From Caulobacter sp. NIBR2454 (GTDB lineage: Bacteria; Pseudomonadota; Alphaproteobacteria; Caulobacterales; Caulobacteraceae), in the NCBI RefSeq assembly GCF_027474405.1, contig NZ_CP114871.1, positions 3,636,226 to 3,700,225 of the forward strand: a stretch of 64,000 nt of DNA, given 5' to 3'. The notes beneath the pieces are model-generated. The model had not been told where the DNA came from, searched no databases, and worked only from the letters and a program-made list of their open reading frames with translations. The position numbers and the translations under genes are program-made. Position 1 is the first letter of the stretch. The number at the start of each line of letters is the position of its first letter. Below are positions 1 through 9,034 of the stretch, one piece after another.

Positions 1-900
1 GTTCAAAATCAGCGCTTTCTGCTCACCCGTCGAACATTCGGCGGCAGGGCGGTCCTTTTCGGCGTGGACGACAGCAAGATCACCCCGGTGGGGCCCCGTC
101 AGGGACCGTCCGGCGGCCCCGTCACGGGGCCTGGCGACGGCCAGGGCGGCGGCGAGACGGGCCTCGATCTCGGGTGATTCGCTTCCATTGGCGGCCATGG
201 TCTCCCAGTCGCCGGTCAGGCTGAGGCGGGCCTGGGGAAACGGCCGGTCGCCACGGCTGTCGATCTCCTCCTGCAACGCCCGCAAGGTTCGCACGCGAGC
301 GGCGGCCATGAGGGCGCCCGCCTGAGCCATCCGGGCCTCCAGGGCGGTCAGCCAAGCCTCGTCACCCACCGCATCGACAAGCAGGCGCAGGCGCTCGCGC
401 TGGGCCTTGTCGTAGGCGCTGGCGTGGGCGGCGTGGACGGGCTCGGCCGCGAAAACCAGGCGGTCGAAGAACTTGCGGCGCTCGGAGGCCGCCTCCAGGA
501 ACAGGCGATCTTGCTGAGGGGTCAGCCACACAGGCCGGATGTGATCGGCCATGCGGCCCGGTGGTACGGGCTCGCCCTCCAGCCGCACCAGACGGCGGGC
601 GGCTCCGGCGGTCTCAGTGCCGGTGCCGAGGCGCGTCTCGCCTTCGCTGTCGTCGACCACGGCGGCCACGGCCCAAGCGCGCCCGACCGCCTCGCCGGGC
701 AGGCGGCGACCCACCTCGGCCAGGGCCGATCCGCGCAGGCCGCGGCCCGGCGACAGCATCGAGATGGCTTCCAGCAGGTTGGTCTTGCCCGCCCCGTTGG
801 GGCCGAACAGGAACACGCTGCGGCCGTCGGCCTCCAACCGCGTCCTCTCATAGGAGCGGAAGTCGGTCAGGGAGAGGGAAAGAAGGGCGGCGCGGCTCAC
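1..900 (-). CDS. recF: DNA replication and repair protein RecF (partial, C-terminus off the left edge)
   Basis: Three hundred residues of RecF are present; the gene runs off the left edge before its last 60-80 residues. RecF is an SMC-like ABC ATPase that loads RecA at gapped DNA with RecO and RecR. The Walker A motif GPNGAGKTN lies near residue 30 and the ABC signature STGEQKA near residue 290, just before the edge. The start is a GTG at 900-898 that overlaps the TGA of the upstream S9 peptidase gene (GTGA, four shared bases), so the two genes are translationally coupled. There is no good ATG; the first residues [17 protein letters not shown] fit the family N-terminus. The identification is firm, and only the 3' end is unseen. 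Confidence 0.95.
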   Translation of the reverse strand, partial: MSRAALLSLSLTDFRSYERTRLEADGRSVFLFGPNGAGKTNLLEAISMLSPGRGLRGSALAEVGRRLPGEAVGRAWAVAAVVDDSEGETRLGTGTETAGAARRLVRLEGEPVPPGRMADHIRPVWLTPQQDRLFLEAASERRKFFDRLVFAAEPVHAAHASAYDKAQRERLRLLVDAVGDEAWLTALEARMAQAGALMAAARVRTLRALQEEIDSRGDRPFPQARLSLTGDWETMAANGSESPEIEARLAAALAVARPRDGAAGRSLTGPHRGDLAVVHAEKDRPAAECSTGEQKALILN

Positions 901-2843
901 CCGGCGGGTTTTAGACCCAACACCTTCTGCAGGAACAGGGTTTCGGCTTCGCGGCGGCGGTCGCTGTTGACGCGCTTGAAGAAACCGTGGCCCTCGTCCT
1001 TGAACAGGACGTACCAGGTCTCGACCCCGTTCTGGCGCAGTTGAGCGACCACCTGATCCGATTCCGACTGCGGCACGCGGGGGTCGTTGGACCCCTGCAT
1101 GACCAGCATCGGCTTGGTGATCTTCTTGACGTTGTTCAGCGGCGAGATGCGCTCGAACACCTTCTGCATCTTGGGGTCACGCTCGTCGCCATACTCGGCC
1201 CGGCGCAGGTCGCGGCGGTAGGTCTCGGTGTTCTTGAGGAACGAGGTGAAATTGGAGATGCCGTAGCGCTCCACACCGCCCGCCAGACGGTCCGAATAGT
1301 GGGTCATGACCGCCAGAGCCATGTAGCCGCCATAGGACTGTCCATAGACCACGACCTTGTCCGCATCGAGGGTCGGCTGGGTCTTGATCCAGTCCAGCAG
1401 GGCGCCGATGTCCTTGACCGAATCCTCGCGCTTTTCGGCGTTGTCGAGGTTCAGGTAGGTCTTGCCGTAGCCGGTTGAGCCGCGAACGTTGGGTACGATC
1501 ACGGTGATGCCCAGCTCTCCCACCATCTGCTGGATGTGCTGGTTGATCGAGTTGTAGACCGGCCGCGACTGGCCCTCGGGGCCGCCGTGGATGTCGATAA
1601 CCACCGGGGTCGGCCCCTTGGCGTTCTTGGGGCGATAGACCAGGGCGGGGATCGAGCGGCCGTCGAAGGACTTGAATCGCACCAGGGTCGGCTCAACCAG
1701 GCTCTTGGCGTCCAGGCCGCCGAGCTCGGACTGTGTCCAGCGCTGCAGCTTGCCTTCAAGGACGTCCCAGCTCCAGGCGTCGCTGGACGAGGTCGGCGTC
1801 GACAGCGAGAAGCCCAACTTGGAGCCGTCCTTGGAGAACTTCAGGTTCGACAGCACGCCGGCGGGAAGTTCCGGTTGCGGCAGGGCGCGGCGGGTGACGA
1901 AGTCACGGACGATGAGCTTCGAATAGCCGTCTTCATTGACCACATAGGCCAGGACGCGGCCGTCGTTGGAGAGGTCGAAGTCCTCGACGTCCCAGTTCAA
2001 CTCGCCCGACAGATTGGTCTTCTTGCCGGTCGCCAGGTCGATCTCGATCAGGCGGGCGAAGTCGGAGCCTTCGTCCGACAGAATCAGCACCCGTTTGCCA
2101 TCGGGCGTGAATTGGCCGCCTTGATAGGCGATGGGGCTCTTGGAGGCGCCCAAGGGCGTCAGCTTGCCGCTGGCGACATCGAGCAGCCAGCGGGGCGATT
2201 CGTTGATCGAGAAATAGCGACCCAGCAGCACCGTCTTGCCGTCGGGCGAGACGTCGATGGGCGACATGGCGCCCGTGCCTTCGAGGATGGTGCGACGACC
2301 GTCCGGCGCGGACGGGTCGAGCATGATGATGTCAGCGTCGGCGTCGCCCTTGGCCGAACGGCTCCAGACCAGGACCGAACCGTCGGCGGAGACGGCGGGC
2401 GACTGATTGCGGGTGCCGGCCTCGGTGATGGTCTTCACCGAGCCGTCGGCCTGGCGGACCAGAAGCTGGAACCACTCGTCGCCGCCGGTGTCCTTGGAGA
2501 GCAGCAGGCCCTTGCCCGCCGGCAGTGCGCCGGCGCTGGCCACGGGTTCATCGTAGAAGGTGATCTGGGTGCGGGCCGCGCCCGGCGCGGCGACGCTGTG
2601 GATCTGGTTGGTCTGGCCAAAGCGTGTGGTGACCAGCATCGAGCCGTCGGCGGCCCAGTCCTGGAAGTAGGCTGAGCGGACGTTCTGGTACTTGGCCAGG
2701 CCCTCGCGCACCGAGGCGGGAGCCTCGGGCACATTTTCCAGGACCTGATTGCCGATCTCGCGGCGCTCGACCGTCTGGGCGGACGCGCCGACGGCGACGA
2801 ACAGGCAGAGCGCGGCCGCGCCGGCCAAAAGAGACTTTTTCAC
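897..2843 (-). CDS. S9 family peptidase (prolyl oligopeptidase / acylaminoacyl-peptidase type), exported
   Basis: This is a 648-residue serine peptidase with an N-terminal signal peptide ([22 protein letters not shown]), so it is probably periplasmic. A WD40/PD40-like beta-propeller fills the middle, and an alpha/beta-hydrolase domain takes the last ~250 residues. The catalytic serine is in GQSYGGYM near residue 503, the aspartate in GSNDPRVP and the histidine in DEGHGF near the end. I chose GTG at 2843: a GGGGGAG ribosome site lies seven bases upstream, whereas the in-frame TTG two codons earlier lies almost on it. Family members cleave short peptides or oligopeptides; the substrate is unknown. 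It sits between dnaN and recF, all on the same strand, and overlaps the recF start by four bases. Confidence 0.9.
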   Translation of the reverse strand: MKKSLLAGAAALCLFVAVGASAQTVERREIGNQVLENVPEAPASVREGLAKYQNVRSAYFQDWAADGSMLVTTRFGQTNQIHSVAAPGAARTQITFYDEPVASAGALPAGKGLLLSKDTGGDEWFQLLVRQADGSVKTITEAGTRNQSPAVSADGSVLVWSRSAKGDADADIIMLDPSAPDGRRTILEGTGAMSPIDVSPDGKTVLLGRYFSINESPRWLLDVASGKLTPLGASKSPIAYQGGQFTPDGKRVLILSDEGSDFARLIEIDLATGKKTNLSGELNWDVEDFDLSNDGRVLAYVVNEDGYSKLIVRDFVTRRALPQPELPAGVLSNLKFSKDGSKLGFSLSTPTSSSDAWSWDVLEGKLQRWTQSELGGLDAKSLVEPTLVRFKSFDGRSIPALVYRPKNAKGPTPVVIDIHGGPEGQSRPVYNSINQHIQQMVGELGITVIVPNVRGSTGYGKTYLNLDNAEKREDSVKDIGALLDWIKTQPTLDADKVVVYGQSYGGYMALAVMTHYSDRLAGGVERYGISNFTSFLKNTETYRRDLRRAEYGDERDPKMQKVFERISPLNNVKKITKPMLVMQGSNDPRVPQSESDQVVAQLRQNGVETWYVLFKDEGHGFFKRVNSDRRREAETLFLQKVLGLKPAG

Positions 2844-2890
2844 GATCAAACTCCCCCGCCCGCCCTTGGACGGGCGAGCTCGTTATGAAC

Positions 2891-4012
2891 TCAGACCCGC
2901 AGCGGCATCAGCACGTAGCGCACGCCCGGGTCGTTCGGGTCGAGCACCAGGGTCGGGCTGGCCGGGTCGGCGAAGCGGAACTCGGCGGTCTCGGCGCCAA
3001 TCTGGCCGCAGACATCCAGCAGATAGCGGGCGTTGAAGCCGATTTCGAAGGGCTCGCCGTCGTAGTCGACCTCGATCTCCTCGACGGCCTGGCCGGCTTC
3101 CATATTGCGGACGGTCAGGATCACCTTGCCCGGCTCGACGGCCAGCTTCACCGACCGGCTCTTCTCGGCCGAGATGGTGGCCACCCGATCGACGGCCTTG
3201 GCGAACAGACTGTTGTCGACCAGCAGGACCTTGGCGTTGTCCTTGGGGATGACGCGGACATAGTCGGGGAACGAGCCGTCGATGACCTTGGAGGTCAGGG
3301 CGGCGGCCCGGCCGAATTCCAGCCGCACCTTCTGGGGGCTGAGCTGCAGCTCGACGTTTTCGCCCGCGTCATCCAGCAGGCGGCGGATTTCGTTGATGGT
3401 CTTGCGCGGAACGATGACGCCCGGCGTGCCGGCGGTGCCTTCAGGCGCGGTCATCTCGGCCAGGGCCAGGCGGTGACCATCGGTGGCGACGGCGCGCAGC
3501 TTGGTCTCGCCGCCCTCGACCACCGTGTGGAGGTAGAGGCCGTTGAGGTAGTAGCGCGTCTCTTCGGTGGAGATGGCGAAGCGGGTCTTGTCGATCAGGC
3601 GGATCAGGTCGCCGGTATCGACGCTGATGCGGCCCGACAGGCCGTCGGACGACATGACCGGGAAATCGCCGGCCGGCAGGACCGGCAGATTGAACTTGGA
3701 GCGGCCGGCCTGGATCTGCAGGCGTGGGTCATCGCCATTGAAGCTGAGCGAAACATCGGCGCCGTCCGGCAGCTTGCGGACGATTTCATAAAGGGTCTGG
3801 GCCGGCGCGGTGATCTGGCCGGGCGTTTCGACCTGAGCGAAGCTCTCGTCGACGATCTCCATATCCAGGTCGGTGGCCGAGAAGCTGACCTGCTCGCGGT
3901 CGGCCGACAAAAGGACATTGGACAGGATCGGGATGGTGTTTCGGCGTTCGACGACGCTCTGCACATGCCCCAGCGCCTTGAGAAGCGCCGCCCGCTCGAT
4001 CGTAAGCTTCAT
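2891..4012 (-). CDS. dnaN: DNA polymerase III subunit beta (sliding clamp)
   Basis: The 373-residue product matches the usual length of the bacterial beta clamp and its three-domain repeat. Typical features are the N-terminus MKLTIERAALLKALGHVQSVVERRNTIPILSNV (residues 1-33; quoted here only as the start MKLTIERAALL), the segment RYYLNGL near residue 155, DGHRLA near 178, and the C-terminus YVLMPLRV, which forms part of the partner-binding pocket. The clamp is a ring dimer that tethers DNA polymerase III to its template and recruits repair and regulatory partners. The gene is first in a minus-strand run dnaN, S9 peptidase, recF. dnaA is not adjacent here, which differs from the classical dnaA-dnaN-recF order but is usual for Caulobacter relatives. 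Confidence 0.97.
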   Translation of the reverse strand: MKLTIERAALLKALGHVQSVVERRNTIPILSNVLLSADREQVSFSATDLDMEIVDESFAQVETPGQITAPAQTLYEIVRKLPDGADVSLSFNGDDPRLQIQAGRSKFNLPVLPAGDFPVMSSDGLSGRISVDTGDLIRLIDKTRFAISTEETRYYLNGLYLHTVVEGGETKLRAVATDGHRLALAEMTAPEGTAGTPGVIVPRKTINEIRRLLDDAGENVELQLSPQKVRLEFGRAAALTSKVIDGSFPDYVRVIPKDNAKVLLVDNSLFAKAVDRVATISAEKSRSVKLAVEPGKVILTVRNMEAGQAVEEIEVDYDGEPFEIGFNARYLLDVCGQIGAETAEFRFADPASPTLVLDPNDPGVRYVLMPLRV

Positions 4013-4172
4013 GTCTAGTCCGGACTCGTGAGGCCGCAGGAGCCCCCGCGCGGCCTATGGAAAGGACCACGGACATTAGCCGAACTTGCGGCCGAAGGAA
4101 GGGGGGCGACTTAAGGAAGAAGCAAGGATTTCGCTATGTCCGGGCCTTGCAACCGAATGGAGCCCGCTTATG

Positions 4173-4195
4173 TTATTGAGAGGCATTCTCAATAA
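4173..4195. promoter_or_regulatory. Fur-like operator: perfect 9-5-9 inverted repeat
   Basis: TTATTGAGA (4173-4181) and TCTCAATAA (4187-4195) are exact reverse complements around the spacer GGCAT. The core resembles Fur-family boxes of the TTGAGAAT-ATTCTCAA type. It ends twelve bases before the ATG of the DUF2061 gene, so a bound protein would block that gene's start, and it lies about 160 bases from the dnaN start on the other strand. The palindrome is seen directly; assignment to Fur is inference. Confidence 0.6.
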
Positions 4196-4207
4196 AGGCT
4201 CGCAACC

Positions 4208-4456
4208 ATGCGGCTCGCCCTGAAGACCCTGACCTACGCAAGCATGCACCTGACGGTGGCGGTCGCCGTCGCCTATGCCCTGACCCGCAACTGGCACGTG
4301 GCCCTGGCCGTCGGCATCATCGAGCCTATGGTGCAGACGGTGATGTTCAATCTGCACGAACGGGCCTGGACGCGCGCCGACAAGCGGCGCGCGCAAGCCG
4401 ATCAGGCCCGGGTGTCGACCGAACCGCCTTCAGCGGTGGGTTCGGCGCTGGCGTAG
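4208..4456 (+). CDS. DUF2061 family small membrane protein
   Basis: This 82-residue protein contains two predicted membrane helices (about residues 8-25 and 28-45) and the segment HVALAVGIIEPMVQTVMFNLHERAW, quoted here as its ends HVALAVGII and NLHERAW, which is the hallmark of the DUF2061 family. Its function is not known. The C-terminal 30 residues are polar and poorly conserved in look. A perfect palindrome resembling a Fur operator ends twelve bases before the ATG, so iron-responsive control is plausible. The 3' end overlaps the 3' end of grpE on the opposite strand by 55 bases, so the two convergent transcripts are antisense to one another there. Confidence 0.75.
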   Translation: MRLALKTLTYASMHLTVAVAVAYALTRNWHVALAVGIIEPMVQTVMFNLHERAWTRADKRRAQADQARVSTEPPSAVGSALA

Positions 4457-5028
4457 GGATTGGCCGCCGCGGTCGGTTCGGCCGCGGTGTCGCCAGCCCC
4501 GGTCGAGCCCTTGGCGGCCACGACCACCATGGCCGGACGCACGAGGCGGCCCAGCAGTTCGTAACCGGTCTGCAGCACCTGGATGACGCCGCCGGCGGCG
4601 ACCTCGGTGGAGGGTTGCTCCATCATCGCCTGATGCAGGTGAGGGTCGAACTTGGTCCCCTTCACCGGATCGACGCGCTTGAGGCCGTTGCGCTCAAAGG
4701 CGTCCAGCAGGGCCTTTTCGGTCATTTCGATGCCGACCAGGAAGGTCTTGGCCGGACCGTCCTGGGTCTCCTTGGGCGCAGCCGCCAGGGCGCGCGACAG
4801 GTTGTCGGCCACCCCCAGCAGGTCGCGGGAGAATTTCTGGATGGCGTAGGCGCGCGCCTCGTTCGCCTCGCGCTCGGCGCGGCGGCGGGTATTGTCGGCT
4901 TCCGCCGCATAGCGCAGCACCTGCTCCTTGAGCGAGGCGATCTCGGCCTTGAGCGCCTCGGTCTCGTCAGCGGCGATCTCGGCGCCGTCGAAGGCTTCTT
5001 CGTTCGCCGGCGTTTCTTCGTCGGTCAT
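4402..5028 (-). CDS. grpE: GrpE nucleotide exchange factor of DnaK
   Basis: The 208-residue protein has the family layout: an acidic N-terminus (TDEETPANEEAFDGAEIAADE), a long coiled coil around residues 25-75 containing AADNTRRRAERE, then the beta-wing domain with the conserved segment FDPHLHQAM near residue 130 and VLQTGYELLGRLVRPAMVVV (quoted in part) near 165. GrpE releases ADP from DnaK and acts as a thermosensor of the chaperone cycle. The gene follows hrcA by four bases on the same strand, the usual heat-shock pairing. Its last 55 bases overlap the DUF2061 gene on the other strand, so the C-terminal tail past about residue 190 is probably lineage-specific. Confidence 0.95.
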   Translation of the reverse strand: MTDEETPANEEAFDGAEIAADETEALKAEIASLKEQVLRYAAEADNTRRRAEREANEARAYAIQKFSRDLLGVADNLSRALAAAPKETQDGPAKTFLVGIEMTEKALLDAFERNGLKRVDPVKGTKFDPHLHQAMMEQPSTEVAAGGVIQVLQTGYELLGRLVRPAMVVVAAKGSTGAGDTAAEPTAAANPYASAEPTAEGGSVDTRA

Positions 5029-5032
5029 GGTC

Positions 5033-6103
5033 TCATCCGTCCAATAGCTTGCCCAGGACCTTGGCGGTGTAGTCCACCAGCGGGATCACCCGAGCGTAGT
5101 TGAGGCGGGCCGGACCGATCACGCCGATCGCGCCCAGCACCTTCTGCCGGCCCGTCATATAGGGCGCGGCGATCACGGCGGAACCCGAAAGCGAGAAAAG
5201 CCTCGTTTCCGCTCCGATGAATATACGCACGCCTTGCGCCTCGCGCACATTATCCAGCAGTCCGACCAGCTGTTCCTTCTGCTCCAGATCGTCGAACAGC
5301 ATGCGGACCCGTTCCAGGTCCTCCATGGCGCCAGGCTCGGACAGCAGGTTGGCGCGGCCGCGCACGATCAGGGCGCGATCGGCGTCCTCGCCGCCGCTCC
5401 AGGCCGCCAGGCCGTCCTCAACCAGACGCGCGGCGGTCTCATCCAGTTCCCGGCGGGCGCGATCCAGTTCGCTGCGCATCTCCAGCCGGGTCTCGGCCAG
5501 GGTGCGCCCCGCCAGGCGAGCGGCGAGGAAGTTAGAAGCCTCGGTCAGGGCCGAGGGCGTCAGGCCGACGGGCCGACGCATCAGCCGATTCTCCACCGTG
5601 CCGTCCTCGAACACCATCACCGCCAGGGCTTGGTCCGAACCCAAGGCGATGAATTCCACATGCTTTACGCCCGCGTCACGGACCGGCGCCGAGACAACGC
5701 CCGCCCCGCCGGCCAGGCCGGACAGGATGGCGCTGGCCTCGTTCATCACGTCTTCGAAGGAGCCGCCCTTGGCGAACAGGCGCGCGTCGATGGTGCGCCG
5801 CTCCTCCTCGGCCAGGTCGCCCACCTCCAGCAGGCCGTCCACGAACAGGCGCAGGCCCGCGTGGGTCGGCAGCCGGCCGGCGCTGGTGTGCGGCGCGCCA
5901 AGCAGGCCCAGATGGGTCAGGTCCTGCATGGTGTTGCGGATCGAGGCCGGCGACAGATGCACCCCGCCCTTGGACACGGTGCGCGAGCCGACCGGCTCGC
6001 CCGTCTCAAGATAGGTCTCGACTACGTGACGGAAGATGTCGCGCGCCCGACTGTCCAGGTCGCTGAGGCTGAGGGTTGGGGCTGCGCCCGGCAGGAAGGT
6101 CAT
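5033..6103 (-). CDS. hrcA: Heat-inducible transcription repressor HrcA
   Basis: The 356-residue product begins with a winged-helix DNA-binding domain ([26 protein letters not shown]; ends quoted as DSRARDIF and EPVGSRT) and continues with the GAF-like and insertion domains typical of HrcA; the late segment FIGAET and the C-terminal [19 protein letters not shown] (19 residues) are family signatures. HrcA binds the CIRCE element, usually in front of groESL, and needs GroEL for folding. No CIRCE (TTAGCACTC-N9-GAGTGCTAA) was found near this gene, so this copy probably does not regulate itself directly through that site. It is co-transcribed with grpE and diverges from rph, with an 80-base intergenic region. 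Confidence 0.95.
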   Translation of the reverse strand: MTFLPGAAPTLSLSDLDSRARDIFRHVVETYLETGEPVGSRTVSKGGVHLSPASIRNTMQDLTHLGLLGAPHTSAGRLPTHAGLRLFVDGLLEVGDLAEEERRTIDARLFAKGGSFEDVMNEASAILSGLAGGAGVVSAPVRDAGVKHVEFIALGSDQALAVMVFEDGTVENRLMRRPVGLTPSALTEASNFLAARLAGRTLAETRLEMRSELDRARRELDETAARLVEDGLAAWSGGEDADRALIVRGRANLLSEPGAMEDLERVRMLFDDLEQKEQLVGLLDNVREAQGVRIFIGAETRLFSLSGSAVIAAPYMTGRQKVLGAIGVIGPARLNYARVIPLVDYTAKVLGKLLDG

Positions 6104-6183
6104 GGGACAAGATGTAAGCGCCGTGGACGTTCCGCGCCATATCTAGGATAAGCGGCCCCTTCCCCATCAGTGAGCCCGCCGCC

Positions 6184-6900
6184 ATGCGCCCGTCCGAACG
6201 CACCCCCGACGCCCTTCGCGCCGTCACCCTGGAGACCAGGGTGAACCGCTACGCCGAGGGCTCGTGCCTGATCGGGTTCGGCCACACCAAGGTGCTGGTC
6301 ACGGCCACGGTCGAGGAAAGCCTGCCAGGCTGGCTGCGCGGCAAGGGCCAGGGCTGGGTCACGGCCGAGTACGGCATGCTGCCCCGCGCCACCCATACCC
6401 GCGGCCGCCGCGAAGCCGCCGCCGGCAAACAGAGCGGCCGCACCCAGGAGATTCAGCGGCTGATCGGCCGCTCCTTGCGCGCCGTGGTTGACCTGAAGGC
6501 CCTGGGCGAACGCCAGATCACCCTGGACTGCGACGTGGTTCAGGCCGACGGCGGCACCCGCACGGCGGCGATCACCGGCGCCTGGGTCGCCTTGCGCCTA
6601 GCCACCCAGTACCTGCTGGACGAAGGCGTGCTGAAGACTGACCCGATCCTCGATCAGGTGGCGGCGGTGTCCTGCGGCGTGTTCAATGGCGTGCCCGTCC
6701 TGGATCTCGACTACGAAGAAGACTCCAACGCCGAGGCCGATTCCAACTTCGTGCTGACGGGCGCTGGCGACATCGTCGAGATTCAAGCCACGGGCGAGAA
6801 GCGCGGTTTCAGCCGCGCCGAGTTCGAGGCGCTGTTCGGCCTGGCCGAAAAGGGCATCGGCGAGCTGTTCGTGATGCAGCGCCAAGCTGCCGGCCTCTAA
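6184..6900 (+). CDS. rph: Ribonuclease PH
   Basis: The 238-residue length is exact for RNase PH, the phosphate-dependent 3'-5' exoribonuclease that trims tRNA precursors. Visible signatures are the N-terminus [33 protein letters not shown] (about 19-34), the RNA-binding stretch [15 protein letters not shown] near residue 63-77, and [14 protein letters not shown] near 115. It is divergent from hrcA and is followed 21 bases later by an AraC-type regulator. There are no unusual features. Confidence 0.97.
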   Translation: MRPSERTPDALRAVTLETRVNRYAEGSCLIGFGHTKVLVTATVEESLPGWLRGKGQGWVTAEYGMLPRATHTRGRREAAAGKQSGRTQEIQRLIGRSLRAVVDLKALGERQITLDCDVVQADGGTRTAAITGAWVALRLATQYLLDEGVLKTDPILDQVAAVSCGVFNGVPVLDLDYEEDSNAEADSNFVLTGAGDIVEIQATGEKRGFSRAEFEALFGLAEKGIGELFVMQRQAAGL

Positions 6901-6921
6901 TGGCCTAAAGGGTCGCCCGCC

Positions 6922-7983
6922 GTGGTCGAGATCATGTCCCCTCAGGATCTGGACGTGATCGTGCGCGTGGCGGGCGCGACGCTGCTGCTGGCGGGCGTGT
7001 TCATGCTCCGACGCGACGGCCAGCGCCGTCTGGCGGCCTACTTCCTGCCTCTGGCGCTCTGCCTATGCGGATTTCTGGCCGGCAACACGCCCGAGGCACC
7101 GCTACGAATGGGCGGGGCGGCGGGCTATGTCGCCAAATTCCTGGGCGGGTATGCGGCCGTTTTCCTGTGGTGGTTCTGCCTGGCGGTCTTCGACCGGGCC
7201 TTCCGCCCCCGGGGCGCCGTGCTGGCGGCGGGTCTTGTCTGGATCGTCATCGCCAGCGCCGATCGCGGCCTGTTCGGGCCGGCGCCGGAGGACATCGGCC
7301 TTTCCTGGGTTCTGGTGATCCTGGGCTTTGGCATGATCGGCCACCTGACCTGGCGGGTGATCAGCGACCGGGAGGGGGACCTTCTGGACCGCCGTCGCCG
7401 GGCGCGAATGCTGCTGGTGGTCCTGCTGGGCGGCCAGCTTATGGCCGACCTGGCGGTGGATGTACTGCTGGGCATGGATTGGCAGCCGCAGGCGTTCTCG
7501 ATCACCCAGAACGCAGCGATGCTGCTGTTCACCTGCTGGCTGGCCTGGGTCGGGTTCGAGGACGGGCCCGAGCGGCCTGAGGCTCGTCCGCAGGCCGCGC
7601 CACGAACGGCCGATGACGACCGCCTCAAGGCGCGCCTCGATGCTCTGATCGAGGTTGAACGGGTTCACCTTGATCCCGAGCTGACCTTCGACGCCTTCGT
7701 GCGCCAGATGGGCGCGCCGGAGCGGACGGTGCGCCGGCTAATCAACCATCAGCTCGGTCATGATCATTTCCGCGGCTTCCTGAACGCCCAGCGCATGGCC
7801 GAGGCCCGCCGCCTGCTGGCCGACCCCGCGCGCCGGAACGACAAGCTGATCGCCATCGCCCTGGACAGCGGCTTTTCTTCCCTGGCGTCCTTCAACCGGG
7901 TGTTTCGCGATTTCGAGAACACCACGCCGAGCGCCTTCCGAAGCCGGGCGCCGACTTCTGAGGAACGACCGGCCGCCTTCTGA
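6922..7983 (+). CDS. AraC family transcriptional regulator with an N-terminal multi-pass membrane domain
   Basis: About 353 residues from a GTG at 6922, or 349 from ATG at 6934, which is equally possible. Residues 10-215 are strongly hydrophobic with roughly seven membrane helices (for instance VAGATLLLAGVFML, FLPLALCLCGFLAG and MLLVVLLGGQLMADLAVDVLL in part), and residues about 235-350 form an AraC/XylS double helix-turn-helix (AFVRQMGAPERTVRRLINHQ, IALDSGFSSLASFNRVFRDF). The layout matches membrane-anchored AraC regulators that sense a signal in the membrane and bind DNA from the inner face. Its signal and targets are unknown; the CPBP protease gene 60 bases downstream is an obvious candidate target or partner. 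Confidence 0.85.
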   Translation: MVEIMSPQDLDVIVRVAGATLLLAGVFMLRRDGQRRLAAYFLPLALCLCGFLAGNTPEAPLRMGGAAGYVAKFLGGYAAVFLWWFCLAVFDRAFRPRGAVLAAGLVWIVIASADRGLFGPAPEDIGLSWVLVILGFGMIGHLTWRVISDREGDLLDRRRRARMLLVVLLGGQLMADLAVDVLLGMDWQPQAFSITQNAAMLLFTCWLAWVGFEDGPERPEARPQAAPRTADDDRLKARLDALIEVERVHLDPELTFDAFVRQMGAPERTVRRLINHQLGHDHFRGFLNAQRMAEARRLLADPARRNDKLIAIALDSGFSSLASFNRVFRDFENTTPSAFRSRAPTSEERPAAF

Positions 7984-8043
7984 GAAGCAGGCCCGCCAAA
8001 GCCAAGCTAGTCATCGCTGCTGGATCGCAGCGGAGATGCGGAC

Positions 8044-8760
8044 GTGAACGGACTAATCGGAATAGCGGGCGTCATCGGATTGTTGCTCGCGGCCGGCGCG
8101 GTGATCGGGCTGATGCGGCCGAGCCAGTTCAATCCCCGATGGCTGCTGACCGCCGCCGCCCTCGTGCTCGCAAACGATTTCCTTCTCACCCGAGGCTACG
8201 GCTTGCTGCCGGAGCTGCTTCCCGACGCTGCCTGGAACTGGCAGGGCAAGCTGCTGGCCCTGGCGGCGACACTGATCATCGCCTCGACGCCGGCCTTTGG
8301 GTGGCGCGCGGCCGGCCTGACCCCCGCACAGGCTCCCGGCAGCCTGAAGCCGGCAGCCTTTGTCTGCGCCATCTATCTGGGCTTCTTCCTTGTGCTGGCC
8401 ATCGTCTTTCCTACCGAGCCTGCGTCGATGGAGACGGTCGCCTTTCAGCTGACCATGCCGGGGCTAGAGGAAGAGGCCTTCTATCGCGGCGTGCTGCTGC
8501 TGGCGCTCAGCCATGCCTTCCTCGGCCGGGTGAAACTGCTGGGCGTCGAGTGGAGCTGGGGCGCGATCCTGTCCTGCGCCCTGTTTGGTCTGGCGCACGC
8601 CTTCGGATTTTCGAAGGGTCAGTTTTCGTTCGACCTGCTGACCATGGCGCTGACCGCCCTGCCCTCGCTGATCGCGGTGTGGCTGGTGCTGCGGACCCGC
8701 AGCATTCTCTTGCCGATCGTGCTGCACAACTTCGGGAATGCGATCATGCTGCTGGTCTAG
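8044..8760 (+). CDS. CPBP family intramembrane glutamic endopeptidase
   Basis: The 238-residue protein has about seven membrane helices and the three CPBP/Abi motifs: EEEAFYRG near residue 140 (paired glutamates and arginine), FGLAHAF near 180, and HNFGNAI near the C-terminus. These residues form the Rce1-type intramembrane protease site. Family members act in prenyl-protein processing, bacteriocin self-immunity or signalling; nothing here decides between them. The start is GTG at 8044. The 3' end overlaps the 3' end of the XRE regulator on the opposite strand by four bases. It follows the membrane AraC regulator. Confidence 0.85.
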   Translation: MNGLIGIAGVIGLLLAAGAVIGLMRPSQFNPRWLLTAAALVLANDFLLTRGYGLLPELLPDAAWNWQGKLLALAATLIIASTPAFGWRAAGLTPAQAPGSLKPAAFVCAIYLGFFLVLAIVFPTEPASMETVAFQLTMPGLEEEAFYRGVLLLALSHAFLGRVKLLGVEWSWGAILSCALFGLAHAFGFSKGQFSFDLLTMALTALPSLIAVWLVLRTRSILLPIVLHNFGNAIMLLV

Positions 8761-9011
8761 CTGAGGCCGCCCTGCAGTTCGGCTTCCTCGAAATCGTCGT
8801 CTGGCGGGCCGGGTTCGAAGACCACCAGATCGCCGGGCTGGCAACCCAACTCGCGGCACAGGGCGTCTAGGGTCGAGAAGCGGATCGCCCGCGCCTTGCC
8901 GGTCTTGAGGATCGACAGATTGGCGATGGTCACGCCCACGCGGTCCGCAAGCTCGGTGAGAGACATGCGCCGTTCGGCGAGGACACGATCGAGCTGAACG
9001 CGGATGGCCAT
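8757..9011 (-). CDS. XRE/Cro family transcriptional regulator (YozG type)
   Basis: An 84-residue single-domain helix-turn-helix protein. The core RMSLTELADRVGVTIANLSILKTGKARAIRFSTLDALCRELGCQPGDLV (ends quoted as RMSLTELADRVGV and LGCQPGDLV) is typical of the small XRE regulators that accompany DUF2975 membrane proteins in many bacteria. It lies 23 bases downstream of the DUF2975 gene on the same strand, so the two are very likely one operon, with this regulator the probable controller. The C-terminal 15 residues are acidic. No ligand domain is present. Confidence 0.85.
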   Translation of the reverse strand: MAIRVQLDRVLAERRMSLTELADRVGVTIANLSILKTGKARAIRFSTLDALCRELGCQPGDLVVFEPGPPDDDFEEAELQGGLS

Positions 9012-9034
9012 GGGTTAGGCTCTGCCTGAAAACT

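Noticed and set aside
6104..6183. Expected CIRCE element between hrcA and rph
   Set aside because: No TTAGCACTC or GAGTGCTAA half-site is present.
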